Source: Spirulina subsalsa PCC 9445
Lineage (GTDB): Bacteria > Cyanobacteriota > Cyanobacteriia > Cyanobacteriales > Spirulinaceae
Direction: 5' to 3'
Length of the DNA: 64,000 nt
NCBI RefSeq assembly: GCF_000314005.1
Contig: NZ_JH980292.1
Location: 2,311,725-2,375,724, forward strand
A model generated the notes under the pieces. That model was not told the DNA's origin, made no database searches, and saw only the letters and a list, made by a program, of their open reading frames with translations. Shown here in pieces: positions 45,400 to 54,150 of this stretch. Positions within the stretch are counted from its first letter, which is position 1; each line of letters starts with the position of its first letter. Made by a program: the position numbers and the translations under genes.

Positions 45400-46380
45400 C
45401 TATAGAATAACAGTACGATTGCGTCCTTGGTGTTTGGCTAGATATAAAGCGCGATCGCTTTTCCGAATTAAATCCTCTGTCTTGTCCTTCTCTTCGGGAA
45501 TCCAACTCACCGCACCCAGACTCAACGTCACATAAGGAGCAATATCTGAACATTCATGAGGAATCGCTAATTTTAACAATCGATTTTGAATTTTTTCCGT
45601 TAATGTGATCAAAGACTTAGGGTTAGTTTTTGGTAAAATCAAAGCAAACTCTTCCCCCCCATACCGAGCGACTAAATCTCCAGAACGCTTGACCACTTCA
45701 CTTAACATTTTGGCGATTCTAATTAAACAGTCATCCCCTTTTAAATGTCCATAATAATCATTATACTGTTTAAAATAATCCACATCACATAAAATAAAAC
45801 CTAAATAGCTTTTTTGCTGTTTTGCGTCATTCCATTCTTGCTCTAAAATAGTGTCAAAATAACGACGATTAGCCACTTGTGTTAGTCCATCAATGTTAAC
45901 TAAATACTCTAGCTTTGTTAAGGCTGATTGTAGCTGTAAATTAAGGTTCTCTAACGCCTCATTTCGCTCCTTTAACTGTCGGTTTAAATCAACTAATTGT
46001 AGATGATGTTTTACCCGTGCTACCACTTCTTCCACTTGAAACGGTTTAGTAATATAATCTGCACCTCCTACCCGAAAAGCCTTTGCCTTATCTAATCCTT
46101 CACTAAGCGCACTAACAAAAATAATCGGAATATGAGCCGTTTTTGAATCTGCTTTAATCTCTTTACAAACCTCATAACCATCGATTTCTGGCATCAAAAT
46201 GTCCAGAATAATTAAATCTGGAGTAAAGCGAGAAAGGCTGGTTAATGCCAATTTTCCCCCATTAGCTAAACGGACTTCATATCCTTGATCTGTTAATATT
46301 TTTTCCAAGAGACGCAAGTTGTGGGGAAGATCATCCACCACTAAAATTTTAGGGATTGTAGTGCTTAAGAGCGAGGACAT
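45400..46380 (-). CDS. REC-GGDEF response regulator (diguanylate cyclase)
   Basis: A 326-aa protein. REC domain with D60 in IILDILMPEIDG, and a coiled linker. The GGDEF domain carries the active-site motif GGEEF at 241-245, with the inhibitory I-site RSGD at 232-235. It should make cyclic di-GMP in response to phosphorylation and be feedback-inhibited by its product. It is the first gene of the signalling run, 23 bases upstream of the CBS-PAS-GAF kinase. Confidence 0.92.
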   Translation of the reverse strand: MSSLLSTTIPKILVVDDLPHNLRLLEKILTDQGYEVRLANGGKLALTSLSRFTPDLIILDILMPEIDGYEVCKEIKADSKTAHIPIIFVSALSEGLDKAKAFRVGGADYITKPFQVEEVVARVKHHLQLVDLNRQLKERNEALENLNLQLQSALTKLEYLVNIDGLTQVANRRYFDTILEQEWNDAKQQKSYLGFILCDVDYFKQYNDYYGHLKGDDCLIRIAKMLSEVVKRSGDLVARYGGEEFALILPKTNPKSLITLTEKIQNRLLKLAIPHECSDIAPYVTLSLGAVSWIPEEKDKTEDLIRKSDRALYLAKHQGRNRTVIL

Positions 46381-46530
46381 ATCTCAAGGATTCTATAATG
46401 TTAAAATGGCTAAAAAGATTAATCATGGTTCACGATACAACAGGGTCAGATCAAGGAATTAATCATCAAGTATAATCCTGATAGATGTTCAAACAATCAG
46501 CCAAACTATTCTATTCTAAATTATGAGGAT

Positions 46531-46971
46531 TTATTCAAGTTCATAGTTTGAGGTTTTTGGCTCAATATAAATCACTAAACTATACGCTCCTCGACCTTCA
46601 GGATTATAACTGTTCACAATCACTTGATAGATACCATCATCAGGCAATAAATATTCAAGTTCTGCATTCCAGTTTTCGGGACTAATATCATCGGCATCTG
46701 CTAGTTTTTCTCCTTGGGTGTTAAATAGCACCAGATAGGGATCAAAATCTTCACTCTCTAGACGAATCCGCACCCGTTGCCCTGCCTCTCCTGGAAAGGT
46801 GTAAAGATCATAAAAACTACCGTCTTCTAGTTTAGCATCACTCTCTTCAATCCGTCCTTGCTCATTTAAAATAGGGTTCGCCTTGACTACATTCTCCCCC
46901 ACAACAGCAATCATTAGGCTTAAGAGGCAAGATAACCCCAAATAAATATAAAAGCGGCTCTTTGTGATCAT
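46531..46971 (-). CDS. Secreted protein with PPC domain
   Basis: A 146-aa protein with a signal peptide (about residues 1-31, ending near VKANP) and a bacterial pre-peptidase C-terminal-type beta domain: DGSFYDLYTFPGEAGQRVRI and FDPYLVLFNTQGEKLADADD, then DDGIYQVIVNSYNPEGRGAY. This domain is usually appended to secreted peptidases; here it stands alone. Probably periplasmic or extracellular. Start ATG 46971. Confidence 0.8.
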   Translation of the reverse strand: MITKSRFYIYLGLSCLLSLMIAVVGENVVKANPILNEQGRIEESDAKLEDGSFYDLYTFPGEAGQRVRIRLESEDFDPYLVLFNTQGEKLADADDISPENWNAELEYLLPDDGIYQVIVNSYNPEGRGAYSLVIYIEPKTSNYELE

Positions 46972-47099
46972 GATCCTTTGCTCGTTAACTTGTCATCACA
47001 CCCTATTATACGCTTCATGGCAATTTCCTACACCCTAAACGCCCTACCCTCTCAGCAGAGTGTGTTAATCTCTAGGAGATGGTTTTAGGAATAAACCCA

Positions 47100-47915
47100 A
47101 TGATGTTTTCTCTGGCACGACAAAACTTTTATAGCGAAATCAAAAAAAACGAAGCTGAACTAGATTTAGCCAAAGCCGCCCTATATATTGCTCAAGAAGA
47201 ATATGATTTTCTTGAACCGGATGTTTATTTGGGGGTTCTAGATAATATTGCTGCTGAATTGAGAGAACGATTACCGGATAAGCAATACCCCCTAAAGATG
47301 ATTAGAATTATCAATAAGTATCTCTATGAGGACTTAGGATTCCGAGGAAACAAGGCCGATTATTATGATCCCCGTAATAGTTTCCTCAATGATGTTTTAG
47401 ATCGTCGCTTAGGAATTCCAATTAGTTTATCTTTACTTTATTTGGAAGTTGCCAAGCGGCTAAATTTTCCTATGGTTGGCATCGGAATGCCCGGACATTT
47501 TATTCTCCGACCTGAATTTGAAAATGTCGGCATTTTTATTGATCCCTTTGAACAAGGTAATATTTTATTTGAACAAGATTGTCAAGACATTTTATCAAAA
47601 CTTTACCAACAGTCTGTTATCTTGCAACCTGAATTTTTACACCCGATTAGTAAACATCAGTTTTTAGCCAGAATATTAACAAATCTTAAGTTTATTTTTC
47701 TGAATCGACAACTATTTTCTAAGGCTGTGGCCACGATTGATCGGATTTTATTGTTATTTCCTGAGAACTATGGGGAAGTGCGAGATCGGGGATTATTGTA
47801 TTATCAATTGAATGAATGGGGGCTGGCTATTCAGGATTTAGAAGAGTATCTCACCCAAGTGCCTAATGCTCCTGACGCGTTGATGATTGAAGAGTTTTTA
47901 AATCAAATGCGGTAA
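47100..47915 (+). CDS. SirB1-family protein with TPR-like end
   Basis: The frame opens at 47079; the AGGA site about 10 bases upstream of 47100 favours that ATG. Around 271 aa. The transglutaminase-like SirB1 domain has the segments DPRNSFLNDVLDRRLGIPIS and MPGHFIL near 135-142. The C-terminal part is TPR-like (RDRGLLYYQLNEWGLAIQDLEEYL). SirB1 proteins are widespread and poorly characterised; some act as regulators of growth. Its neighbours give no specific hint. Confidence 0.8.
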   Translation: MMFSLARQNFYSEIKKNEAELDLAKAALYIAQEEYDFLEPDVYLGVLDNIAAELRERLPDKQYPLKMIRIINKYLYEDLGFRGNKADYYDPRNSFLNDVLDRRLGIPISLSLLYLEVAKRLNFPMVGIGMPGHFILRPEFENVGIFIDPFEQGNILFEQDCQDILSKLYQQSVILQPEFLHPISKHQFLARILTNLKFIFLNRQLFSKAVATIDRILLLFPENYGEVRDRGLLYYQLNEWGLAIQDLEEYLTQVPNAPDALMIEEFLNQMR

Positions 47916-47983
47916 AATGGACTCGTCCTAGAATCAGGAGGGGGGAAACCAGTGATGATTGAGGGCTTATTGCATCCATGCAA

Positions 47984-48442
47984 TTAATCTTGTAACTGAT
48001 AGAGGGTTTCGGCGACTCGTTTTAGGCGGCGGAGTTGGGCTTTCATGTCTTCTTTGGTTAGGGTGGCGGCAAAGGTGTTAAAGCCCCAACGGACGAGGGG
48101 ATTGGGGATTTCAAATTCAAAGCGGTTGAGGAGTTGGGTTCCTTCGGGGGTGGGGGTACATTCCCAGCGATCGCGCCCTCGGAAAAAGCCGTCGAATTCC
48201 CACACCACTAACCCCGGTTCTCGTTCCACTACGGTATTTTTGAGGGTGGGTTGTAAAAAGGGAATCTGGATAATAAACCGACTACGACTGCCTAATTCGG
48301 TACTCCATTCCCCCATCGGTTCACAGCGTAGGGCGGGATTTAACCAGCGCTGCATGAGTTCCTGTTCCGTCACACAACGTTCTACGACAACGGCGCTGGC
48401 TCTAATACTAATCGATTGCTCAAAAACTTGGCGTGCAGACAT
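47984..48442 (-). CDS. SRPBCC (START-like) family protein
   Basis: A 152-aa single domain with the pattern SISIRASAVVVERCVT at the start, a LQPTLKNTVVEREPGLVVWE beta sheet and a final long helix (DMKAQLRRLKRVAETLYQLQ). This family binds hydrophobic ligands or acts as a cyclase; there is no way to tell the ligand here. Start ATG 48442. Confidence 0.75.
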   Translation of the reverse strand: MSARQVFEQSISIRASAVVVERCVTEQELMQRWLNPALRCEPMGEWSTELGSRSRFIIQIPFLQPTLKNTVVEREPGLVVWEFDGFFRGRDRWECTPTPEGTQLLNRFEFEIPNPLVRWGFNTFAATLTKEDMKAQLRRLKRVAETLYQLQD

Positions 48443-48583
48443 GGGACGGGATAACAGACGGTTGGTTATGGGTATTTTATCTAAATTTGATGGTTTTTGG
48501 CGGAAACTTCGGTATTATTCAAAGTAGCAGGGGTTTTTAAGTGTTGCAGTGACCCCTGTAGATGCAGAATTCAGGTATATACC

Positions 48584-50209
48584 ATGATACTGACCATTAG
48601 CAGAACTCTCGTGAGCCATGCACCTCCTGTGTTGGCACAGGCTTCTCCTATGCCCACTTGGGTGGATGAAACCCTGTCTACGGTGAGTTCTAACCTTGGT
48701 ACTTCTTTAATTACGTTGGTTCAGGCGATCGCAATTTTAGTGGTGGGTTGGATTATTGCGAGCTTGGCGCGTCGTATTACCTACACCATCTTACATCGCA
48801 CCGAGATTGATAATAAAATTGCCGCTTGGATGACGGGGGGAGATACTTCCTTCCCCATTGAAAAATGGATTGCAGGGGCCATTTACTGGCTGATTATTCT
48901 CTTTGTCATTATTGCCGCCCTCAGTGTTCTGAACTTAGAACAGGTTTCTAACCCCTTAGAAGCCCTGTTAGAGGAAGTGACGCGCTTTTTGCCTAAAGTG
49001 GGTGGGGCGGCCATTCTCTTGGGCCTAGCGTGGCTGTTAGCAACGCTGACCAAGTTGATTGTTGTCCGAGGATTACGCGCTACTCGTTTAGATGAAAAGC
49101 TGGGGGAACAAGTGGGTAGTTCCCCAGAAGGTGGGGAGTCTTTGCACCTCACGGAAACTCTGGCTAATGCCTTGTATTGGTTTATTTTCCTCTTGTTTTT
49201 GCCCTCGATTCTCAGTACCCTGCAATTAGAAGGAACGCTGGTTCCGGTGCAGCAGTTGGTGAATCAGGTGTTGGGGGTTTTACCCAATATCTTAGCGGCG
49301 GTGTTGATTGGCGGCATTGGCTGGTTAGTGGCGCAAATTGTCCGTCGAGTGGCGACGAATTTATTGGCCGCTTCGGGTTTAGATCGCATGGGGGAAGGGT
49401 TCGGTTTTTCCTCTGCCACGGGACAACGTTCTCTGTCTTGGATTCTGGGCACCTTAGCCTATATTTTGGTGCTGATTCCGGTGTCCATTGCGGCACTCAA
49501 TGCGTTACAGATTGAGGCGATTTCTCAACCTGCGATCGCCATGTTGGAACAGATTTTAGCGGTGCTGCCCAATATCTTTATGGCGGCGATTGTGCTAATT
49601 CTGGGCTATGTGGCGGGGAAATATCTGTCGGATCTGGTGACCAGTTTGTTGGTGGGGTTAGGGTTTAATCATCTCTATGAATGGTTAGGGTTTGCCTCTC
49701 CTGCGGCGCCTCCCCAAGATATTAACCCGGAGGAACAAACAACACCCCCAAATGAAACGATTCCGGTTCGCACTCCCTCGGAAATTGTGGGGATGATTGT
49801 CTTCGTCGCGGTGCTTCTTATTGCCGCACTAACGGCGGTGGATATTTTACAGATCAACGCTTTAACGGGCTTGGTGGGCGGTATTATGACCATTGCCGGG
49901 CAGGTGTTGGCGGGGGCGGTGGTGTTCGCCATTGGCCTGTATTTCGCCAATTTAGCCTATAACTTGATTGCTAGTTCCGGTAATCGTCAGGCTTGTTTAG
50001 TGGGCAATGCGGCGCGCATTTCGATTATTACCTTGGTGTCTGCAATGGCCTTACAACAAATGGGAATCGCCCCGAATATTGTTAATCTGGCGTTTGGTTT
50101 AATTGTGGGTGCGATCGCCGTTGCTTTTGCGATCGCCTTTGGTTGGGGAGGTCGTGATATTGCCGCCGAACAACTCCGCCAATGGTTAGAATCCTTCAAG
50201 CGGGATTAA
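48584..50209 (+). CDS. Mechanosensitive-channel-type membrane protein
   Basis: The frame opens at 48497 but ATG 48584 (MILTISRTLV) precedes a plausible start (541 aa). The protein has about ten hydrophobic segments arranged as repeats with the 'conserved TM helix' pattern (LITLVQAIAILVVGWIIASL; LPKVGGAAILLGLAWLLATL; LPNILAAVLIGGIGWLVAQI; LPNIFMAAIVLILGYVAGKY). A final segment, IVNLAFGLIVGAIAVAFAIA, leads into GGRDIA, resembling the MscS pore. The cytoplasmic MscS vestibule is short or missing. Most likely a channel-like membrane protein, perhaps osmoregulatory. Confidence 0.7.
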   Translation: MILTISRTLVSHAPPVLAQASPMPTWVDETLSTVSSNLGTSLITLVQAIAILVVGWIIASLARRITYTILHRTEIDNKIAAWMTGGDTSFPIEKWIAGAIYWLIILFVIIAALSVLNLEQVSNPLEALLEEVTRFLPKVGGAAILLGLAWLLATLTKLIVVRGLRATRLDEKLGEQVGSSPEGGESLHLTETLANALYWFIFLLFLPSILSTLQLEGTLVPVQQLVNQVLGVLPNILAAVLIGGIGWLVAQIVRRVATNLLAASGLDRMGEGFGFSSATGQRSLSWILGTLAYILVLIPVSIAALNALQIEAISQPAIAMLEQILAVLPNIFMAAIVLILGYVAGKYLSDLVTSLLVGLGFNHLYEWLGFASPAAPPQDINPEEQTTPPNETIPVRTPSEIVGMIVFVAVLLIAALTAVDILQINALTGLVGGIMTIAGQVLAGAVVFAIGLYFANLAYNLIASSGNRQACLVGNAARISIITLVSAMALQQMGIAPNIVNLAFGLIVGAIAVAFAIAFGWGGRDIAAEQLRQWLESFKRD

Positions 50210-50292
50210 TTGAAGGGGGGGAGTTAGAAGTTGGCAATTGGGAATAGCAGTAGGGGGAATCATGAATTCCCCCTACACCCCAAACTTCCCGA

Positions 50293-50463
50293 TTATCCGC
50301 AATTACAGCCCGGATGACCACAGCCATGAGATCCGTCGGTGTGACCGTTGGCACAAGCTTCACCACAATAATATTTTCCGTCTTTCTCAATCGCTTTGTC
50401 GGGACTCACCATACATTCACAGGTACTACAAGCACATTTCACTTTTTCTAAGGTGGCTGCCAT
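50293..50463 (-). CDS. smtA: Metallothionein SmtA
   Basis: A 56-aa protein too short for routine gene calls, with nine cysteines (C10, C12, C15, C17, C33, C37, C48, C53, C55) and H46/H50 in the pattern of SmtA from Synechococcus (CACSTCEC...YYCGEACANGH...GCGHPGCNCG). It binds zinc in a Zn4-Cys9-His2 cluster and buffers excess metal. An AAGGAG site lies just upstream of the ATG at 50463. It diverges from smtB across a shared operator and is presumably repressed by SmtB until zinc is in excess. Confidence 0.97.
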   Translation of the reverse strand: MAATLEKVKCACSTCECMVSPDKAIEKDGKYYCGEACANGHTDGSHGCGHPGCNCG

Positions 50464-50478
50464 GTTAGTTCTCCTTCT

Positions 50479-50545
50479 TGCGAATATCTGAACAGCTATT
50501 CATATTTTAGCTCAAAAGTCTGAACAGGTGTTCAGATACTGTTCA
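50479..50545. promoter_or_regulatory. smt operator/promoter: two SmtB-type inverted repeats
   Basis: S1 (about 50483-50507) is imperfect, ATCTGAACAGCTATTCATAT. S2 (50519-50536) is the perfect TCTGAACA-GG-TGTTCAGA. A further half-site, TGTTCA, lies at 50540-50545. S1 overlaps a possible smtB promoter: -35 TTGCGA (50479-50484), 17-base spacer, -10 CATATT (50501-50506). This is the 12-2-12 operator class bound by apo-SmtB. Confidence 0.85.
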
Positions 50546-50699
50546 ATTTTCCTTAAGGTCTGGGGAAAGGTCTTGTCCTGCGATATCGGGGAGTTCGGGT
50601 TATCCTAGAGAGGGGGCAAACCTTTTTCCCCCAGTGAGTAACCGGAAGGATCGGCTACAGTATAGTATTTTTGTTTTTGTTTCTCAGAGTGGAAAACCG

Positions 50700-51083
50700 A
50701 TGTCGGATCTTAATAGGGCCTTGATAGATGACCTAGAATGTGAGTTACCCCACCCCCTCGCAACAGATCATTTAGCGGAATTAGGGCAGGGGGTGTTAGA
50801 CCCGGAAAAAGCCCAACGGATGGCGGAGTTTTTTAGTTTTTTGGGGGATCCCAATCGTCTGCGCATCCTGTCGCTGCTGGCACAAGAGGAACTTTGTGTC
50901 TGTGATTTGGCGATCGCCTTAACCATGAGTGAGTCAGCCGTATCCCATCAACTGCGTACCTTACGGGCAATTCGCTTAGTGCGTTACGAAAAACGAGGCC
51001 GTAAGGTTTTCTACCGTTTGGCCGATCATCACATTTTAGATCTCTATCAAGCGGTGGCTGAACATCTGGATGAAATTGATTAG
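50700..51083 (+). CDS. smtB: Zinc-responsive repressor SmtB (ArsR family)
   Basis: The frame opens at GTG 50634, but ATG 50700 ([13 protein letters not shown]) gives 127 aa, the usual length. Winged-helix core with the recognition helix [13 protein letters not shown] (77-89). The alpha5 zinc site is fully conserved: D109, H111, H122 and E125, with the same spacing as SmtB D104/H106/H117/E120. Two extra cysteines (C66 and C68, ELCVCDL) are at the alpha3N metal site. Zinc binding releases DNA and de-represses smtA. Confidence 0.93.
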   Translation: MSDLNRALIDDLECELPHPLATDHLAELGQGVLDPEKAQRMAEFFSFLGDPNRLRILSLLAQEELCVCDLAIALTMSESAVSHQLRTLRAIRLVRYEKRGRKVFYRLADHHILDLYQAVAEHLDEID

Positions 51084-51879
51084 ACTGCATTGACCCCAAA
51101 ATAGTCAATAATCCCACCCAAAAAATAGTCAAAAAAAACCTCCTCAAGGAGGAGGGCATTTCCGTTTCTATCTAGGGGATTTTTTCGCTTTAAACTCAAG
51201 ATACTAAAAGATTGTGCAATTTTTGTGACAGTCCGACAGTTTTTCTTCAATTTAGCTGAATTCCCCAGAATCCCTGCACTCTAGCGTTAGCGCAGCCCGA
51301 CACACCCTTGACACCCAAGGGAGGTAAAACAAAGTCAGCATCCTCTTCAAATATTAGTTTTTATTTATAAAATCCGTCTTTTATATTTGTTATTTGTAAT
51401 AACATTAAGAATTAATACAAAAATAAGTCAACTTTTAAACTAAGATTTGACCAAATTTCAAGGGTTCTGGTACTCTTGACAAAGAGAATAATCCAGAGGC
51501 AGTTTCTTTAACTTTATGAAATTCTAAAGAAAATATAAAAAACATAGGCTAAAACCCTTATTCCACCGTACAATCCACCCGAAATTAAATACCTGATAGA
51601 CCCGCTATATCACTTTCCGCACTCCTACTTGACCCCAATTTAACAAAAATGTTGCGGAATTCCCCTTCCTCGCTTGCAGGGAGGGGATGGATAACAACCC
51701 AGTAATAAACTGAGCGACAGCGAATCCTTAGATAAAATCCTTAGATATAGCAGGAGTCAGGAAAATTAGGACATCGAATGCGTTTGTATCCGCACCAAGC
51801 CAGACCAAGATATTGTCCTAACGGCTCAGGCGTTTGCTATAATATGTTATACTGTTATCGGCAACGCCGTTTCTCGATA
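51084..51879. other. AT-rich gene-free region with the left end of the tnpB element
   Basis: The only structured parts are the hairpin at 51131-51155 and a foldback CCCCTTCCT...AGGGAGGGG at 51662-51686, which I take for the left end of the tnpB element. No ORF is convincing. The frame upstream of tnpB (51778-51879) is not needed for the protein. Confidence 0.55.
51131..51155 (-). terminator. Terminator hairpin on the minus strand
   Basis: CCTCC-tcaa-GGAGG with eight T on the minus strand (plus-strand A at 51131-51138). It would end a minus-strand transcript coming from the gene-free region 51160-51660, but I see no ORF there; it may also shield smtB from read-through in the other direction. 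Confidence 0.6.
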
Positions 51880-53089
51880 ATGTATAAGGCTTACAAGTAT
51901 CGTATCTATCCTACTAACGAGCAAAAAGTATCCCTGGCTAAGGCGTTCGGATGCTGTCGTTGGTATTGGAATTTGGCCTTAGACTTGTGCCAGAAAACCT
52001 ATATTGAGACGGGAAAAGGATTGTCCCGGGGATATATCCAAGGCCTATTACCAGGACTAAAAAAGGAGTATCCTTGGTTAACAGATGCCTACTCCCAATC
52101 CTTGCAGGTGGTTGCCCTTAATCTTTCTACTGCCTATAAAAACTTTTTTGAGAAACGGGCGCTGTCACCCCGTTTCAAGTCAAAGCATGGTCGGCAGTCT
52201 TTAAGTTATCCCGCTAACGTTAAGTTTGAAGGAGACTATCTCAAAGTACCGGGAAAAATTGGATTGATTTATTGCCGTCGTCATCGGGAACTTGAAGGGA
52301 CAATCAAAACAGTTACTCTCTCCAAAAATCCTGATGGCAAATACTATGCTTCGGTGTTAGTGGATGACGGGAAAGATGCCATTAGCCCATCGGTTGAGGG
52401 CAAAGCCATTGGCATTGATGTTGGACTAACTCATTTTGCCATTACTAGCGATGGGTCTAAGTACGACAACCCTCGCCATTTTGCCAAGCATCAGAAAAAC
52501 CTAAAGCGTAAGCAACAAAAGCTATCGCGTAAACAAAAAGGTAGTAAAAATCGAGCTAAGGCGAAACAAAAAGTCGCCAAAGTTCACAGTAAAATTGCCC
52601 ATTGTCGTGAGGACTTTCTACACAAGCTATCCCGCAAGATAGTTAACGAAAACCAAGTAATTGCTGTAGAAAATCTGAACGTCAAAGGGATGGTAAAAAA
52701 CCCTAAACTAGCCAAGGCAATTAGTGATGTGGGTTGGGGGATGTTTACCACTATGCTTAAATATAAAGCCGAGTGGGAAGGCAAAACCTATATTGAAGTT
52801 GACCGCTTTTTTGCGTCTTCAAAAACTTGTCACGTTTGCCTTAATCGAGTGGATAGCTTACCGTTAGAAGTTCGGCAATGGGAATGTCAAAATTGTGGCA
52901 CTCACCATGACCGTGATATTAATGCAGCACAAAACATTAAAAATGAAGCCTTGCGGATATTGTCGTTGGGAACCAGCGATACGGCCTGGGGAGGGAACGT
53001 AAGACAACCTGGCAAGATTTCGGTTTTGCTAGATGTTCCATTGAATCAGGAAGCCCCATCCTCGCCAACGGCAGGGTGGGGTAGTTCAC
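51662..53089 (+). mobile_element. Autonomous-looking tnpB-only IS200/IS605-group element
   Basis: It runs from the left-end foldback (51662-51686) to a right-end foldback CCCCATCCTCGCC/GGCAGGGTGGGG at 53054-53081 that finishes TTCAC at 53085-53089. It carries tnpB and no tnpA transposase, so it would need TnpA from elsewhere to move. The exact left border is not determined. The right end overlaps the tnpB 3' coding end and would carry the omega-RNA scaffold. Confidence 0.7.
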
Positions 53090-53094
53090 GCTAA
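51880..53094 (+). CDS. tnpB: RNA-guided nuclease TnpB
   Basis: 404 aa from ATG 51880 (MYKAYKYRIYPTNEQK, normal start; the frame opens at 51778). RuvC-like residues are intact: D180 in GIDVGLTHFA, E264 in IAVENLNVKG, and DRD at 344-346. The zinc finger is C317/C320 and C336/C339. TnpB is an omega-RNA-guided DNA nuclease that cuts the donor-vacated site and helps its element persist. The stop TAA (53092-53094) lies just outside the predicted right end at 53089, so it comes from flanking DNA. No frameshift or missing residue seen, so it may be functional. Confidence 0.93.
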   Translation: MYKAYKYRIYPTNEQKVSLAKAFGCCRWYWNLALDLCQKTYIETGKGLSRGYIQGLLPGLKKEYPWLTDAYSQSLQVVALNLSTAYKNFFEKRALSPRFKSKHGRQSLSYPANVKFEGDYLKVPGKIGLIYCRRHRELEGTIKTVTLSKNPDGKYYASVLVDDGKDAISPSVEGKAIGIDVGLTHFAITSDGSKYDNPRHFAKHQKNLKRKQQKLSRKQKGSKNRAKAKQKVAKVHSKIAHCREDFLHKLSRKIVNENQVIAVENLNVKGMVKNPKLAKAISDVGWGMFTTMLKYKAEWEGKTYIEVDRFFASSKTCHVCLNRVDSLPLEVRQWECQNCGTHHDRDINAAQNIKNEALRILSLGTSDTAWGGNVRQPGKISVLLDVPLNQEAPSSPTAGWGSSR

Positions 53095-53620
53095 GTATAA
53101 TTGCTCATCATCGTCATGGGTATTGACAATATAACAAATCTGTGCATTATATTCCGTTTCTAAAAATTGTGCGGATTGTTATGGTCCTCTTCAGAAGACA
53201 ATAACAAGCTAGAGATAAGACATAGCTTGATATTCGGTTTTTTCGCTGCCAAAAACAACAGATGATCAATAGGGGAAAAAGCTGGTTTTCTGAACTAACT
53301 CATCCTTAATGGGGTTCACCAATATCTAGGAGTTAGTTCAAGCATCATGGATCTTCTATGAGATGGTGAAAGCTAGAACGTAAATAAGTGTTAAGTTTCT
53401 CTCTTAATCTTCTCTCTTTCCTAGACAGTTCCATGCTAAAAGTGTCATCATCAATGAAAAGGGGATTAGATTAAGTTGGGGATCCACTCAATCCCATACA
53501 CTATCCTGGTATATTTTTTTCTTTTGAGCATCTGCTAATGCGAATCAGCGTATTACCGTTCTGAATTAGGGAAATTCCTTAAATCAGTGCTGTATTTTTA
53601 TTCAGACAAGGAACAGAACT
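53095..53620. other. Gene-free region downstream of tnpB
   Basis: No ORF. An 11-bp perfect inverted repeat, TGAACTAACTC (53291-53301) and GAGTTAGTTCA (53330-53340), is separated by 28 bases. The remaining sequence shows AT-rich promoter-like stretches before the MetOD1 gene. Confidence 0.5.
53291..53340. repeat. 11-bp inverted repeat with 28-base spacer
   Basis: TGAACTAACTC and its exact complement. There is no T-run after it, so it is not a terminator; a regulatory protein site or an RNA hairpin is possible. Confidence 0.5.
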
Positions 53621-54145
53621 ATGACCTATTCATCTCCCTTAGAAAGCCTAGAGATTCCCTTAGAACGAGATGTTTTTCTGCGGACTTTAATCCGCGAACT
53701 GGCTGGCACCCTACAAAGTGTCGTCGGTTTAGAAGAAGCGTCTGGCTTTATTAGTGTAGTCGGTCAAGCTATGGGTCGAGCCATTGACGAGGATTACAAA
53801 TCTGCTCTCCAAGTCTCCAAACTCTCCCGTGAGCAAGTGACCCAAGTCTTAATCGACCTAAAACGACGGATTCAAGGTGATTTTTATGTCATTGAAGAAA
53901 GCGACGAAAAAATTGTGTTTGGCAATCGAGTTTGTCCCTTTGCCGAAAAAGTATTAGAGCGTCCTTCCATGTGCATGATGACCTCTAATGTTTTTGGCTC
54001 CATTGCAGCCGATAACCTAGGCTATGCCAAAGTAGAATTACAAGAAACCATCGCCCAAGGTCATGATGGCTGCCGAGTGGTGGTTTATCTTCAACTGACA
54101 GAAGAAGCAGAAGATGCAGAAGGTCGGGAATATTTTGGCGCGTAA
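53621..54145 (+). CDS. MetOD1-type (methanogen output domain 1) protein
   Basis: A 174-aa protein. The region [20 protein letters not shown] with C105 and C118, then [20 protein letters not shown] and C151 in GCRVVVYL, is the MetOD1-like domain first noted in methanogen signalling proteins. The conserved cysteines suggest a metal or redox site. The downstream kinase gene starts 5 bases after its stop, so the two are very likely translated from one transcript and act as a pair. Confidence 0.75.
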   Translation: MTYSSPLESLEIPLERDVFLRTLIRELAGTLQSVVGLEEASGFISVVGQAMGRAIDEDYKSALQVSKLSREQVTQVLIDLKRRIQGDFYVIEESDEKIVFGNRVCPFAEKVLERPSMCMMTSNVFGSIAADNLGYAKVELQETIAQGHDGCRVVVYLQLTEEAEDAEGREYFGA

Positions 54146-54150
54146 GAATT

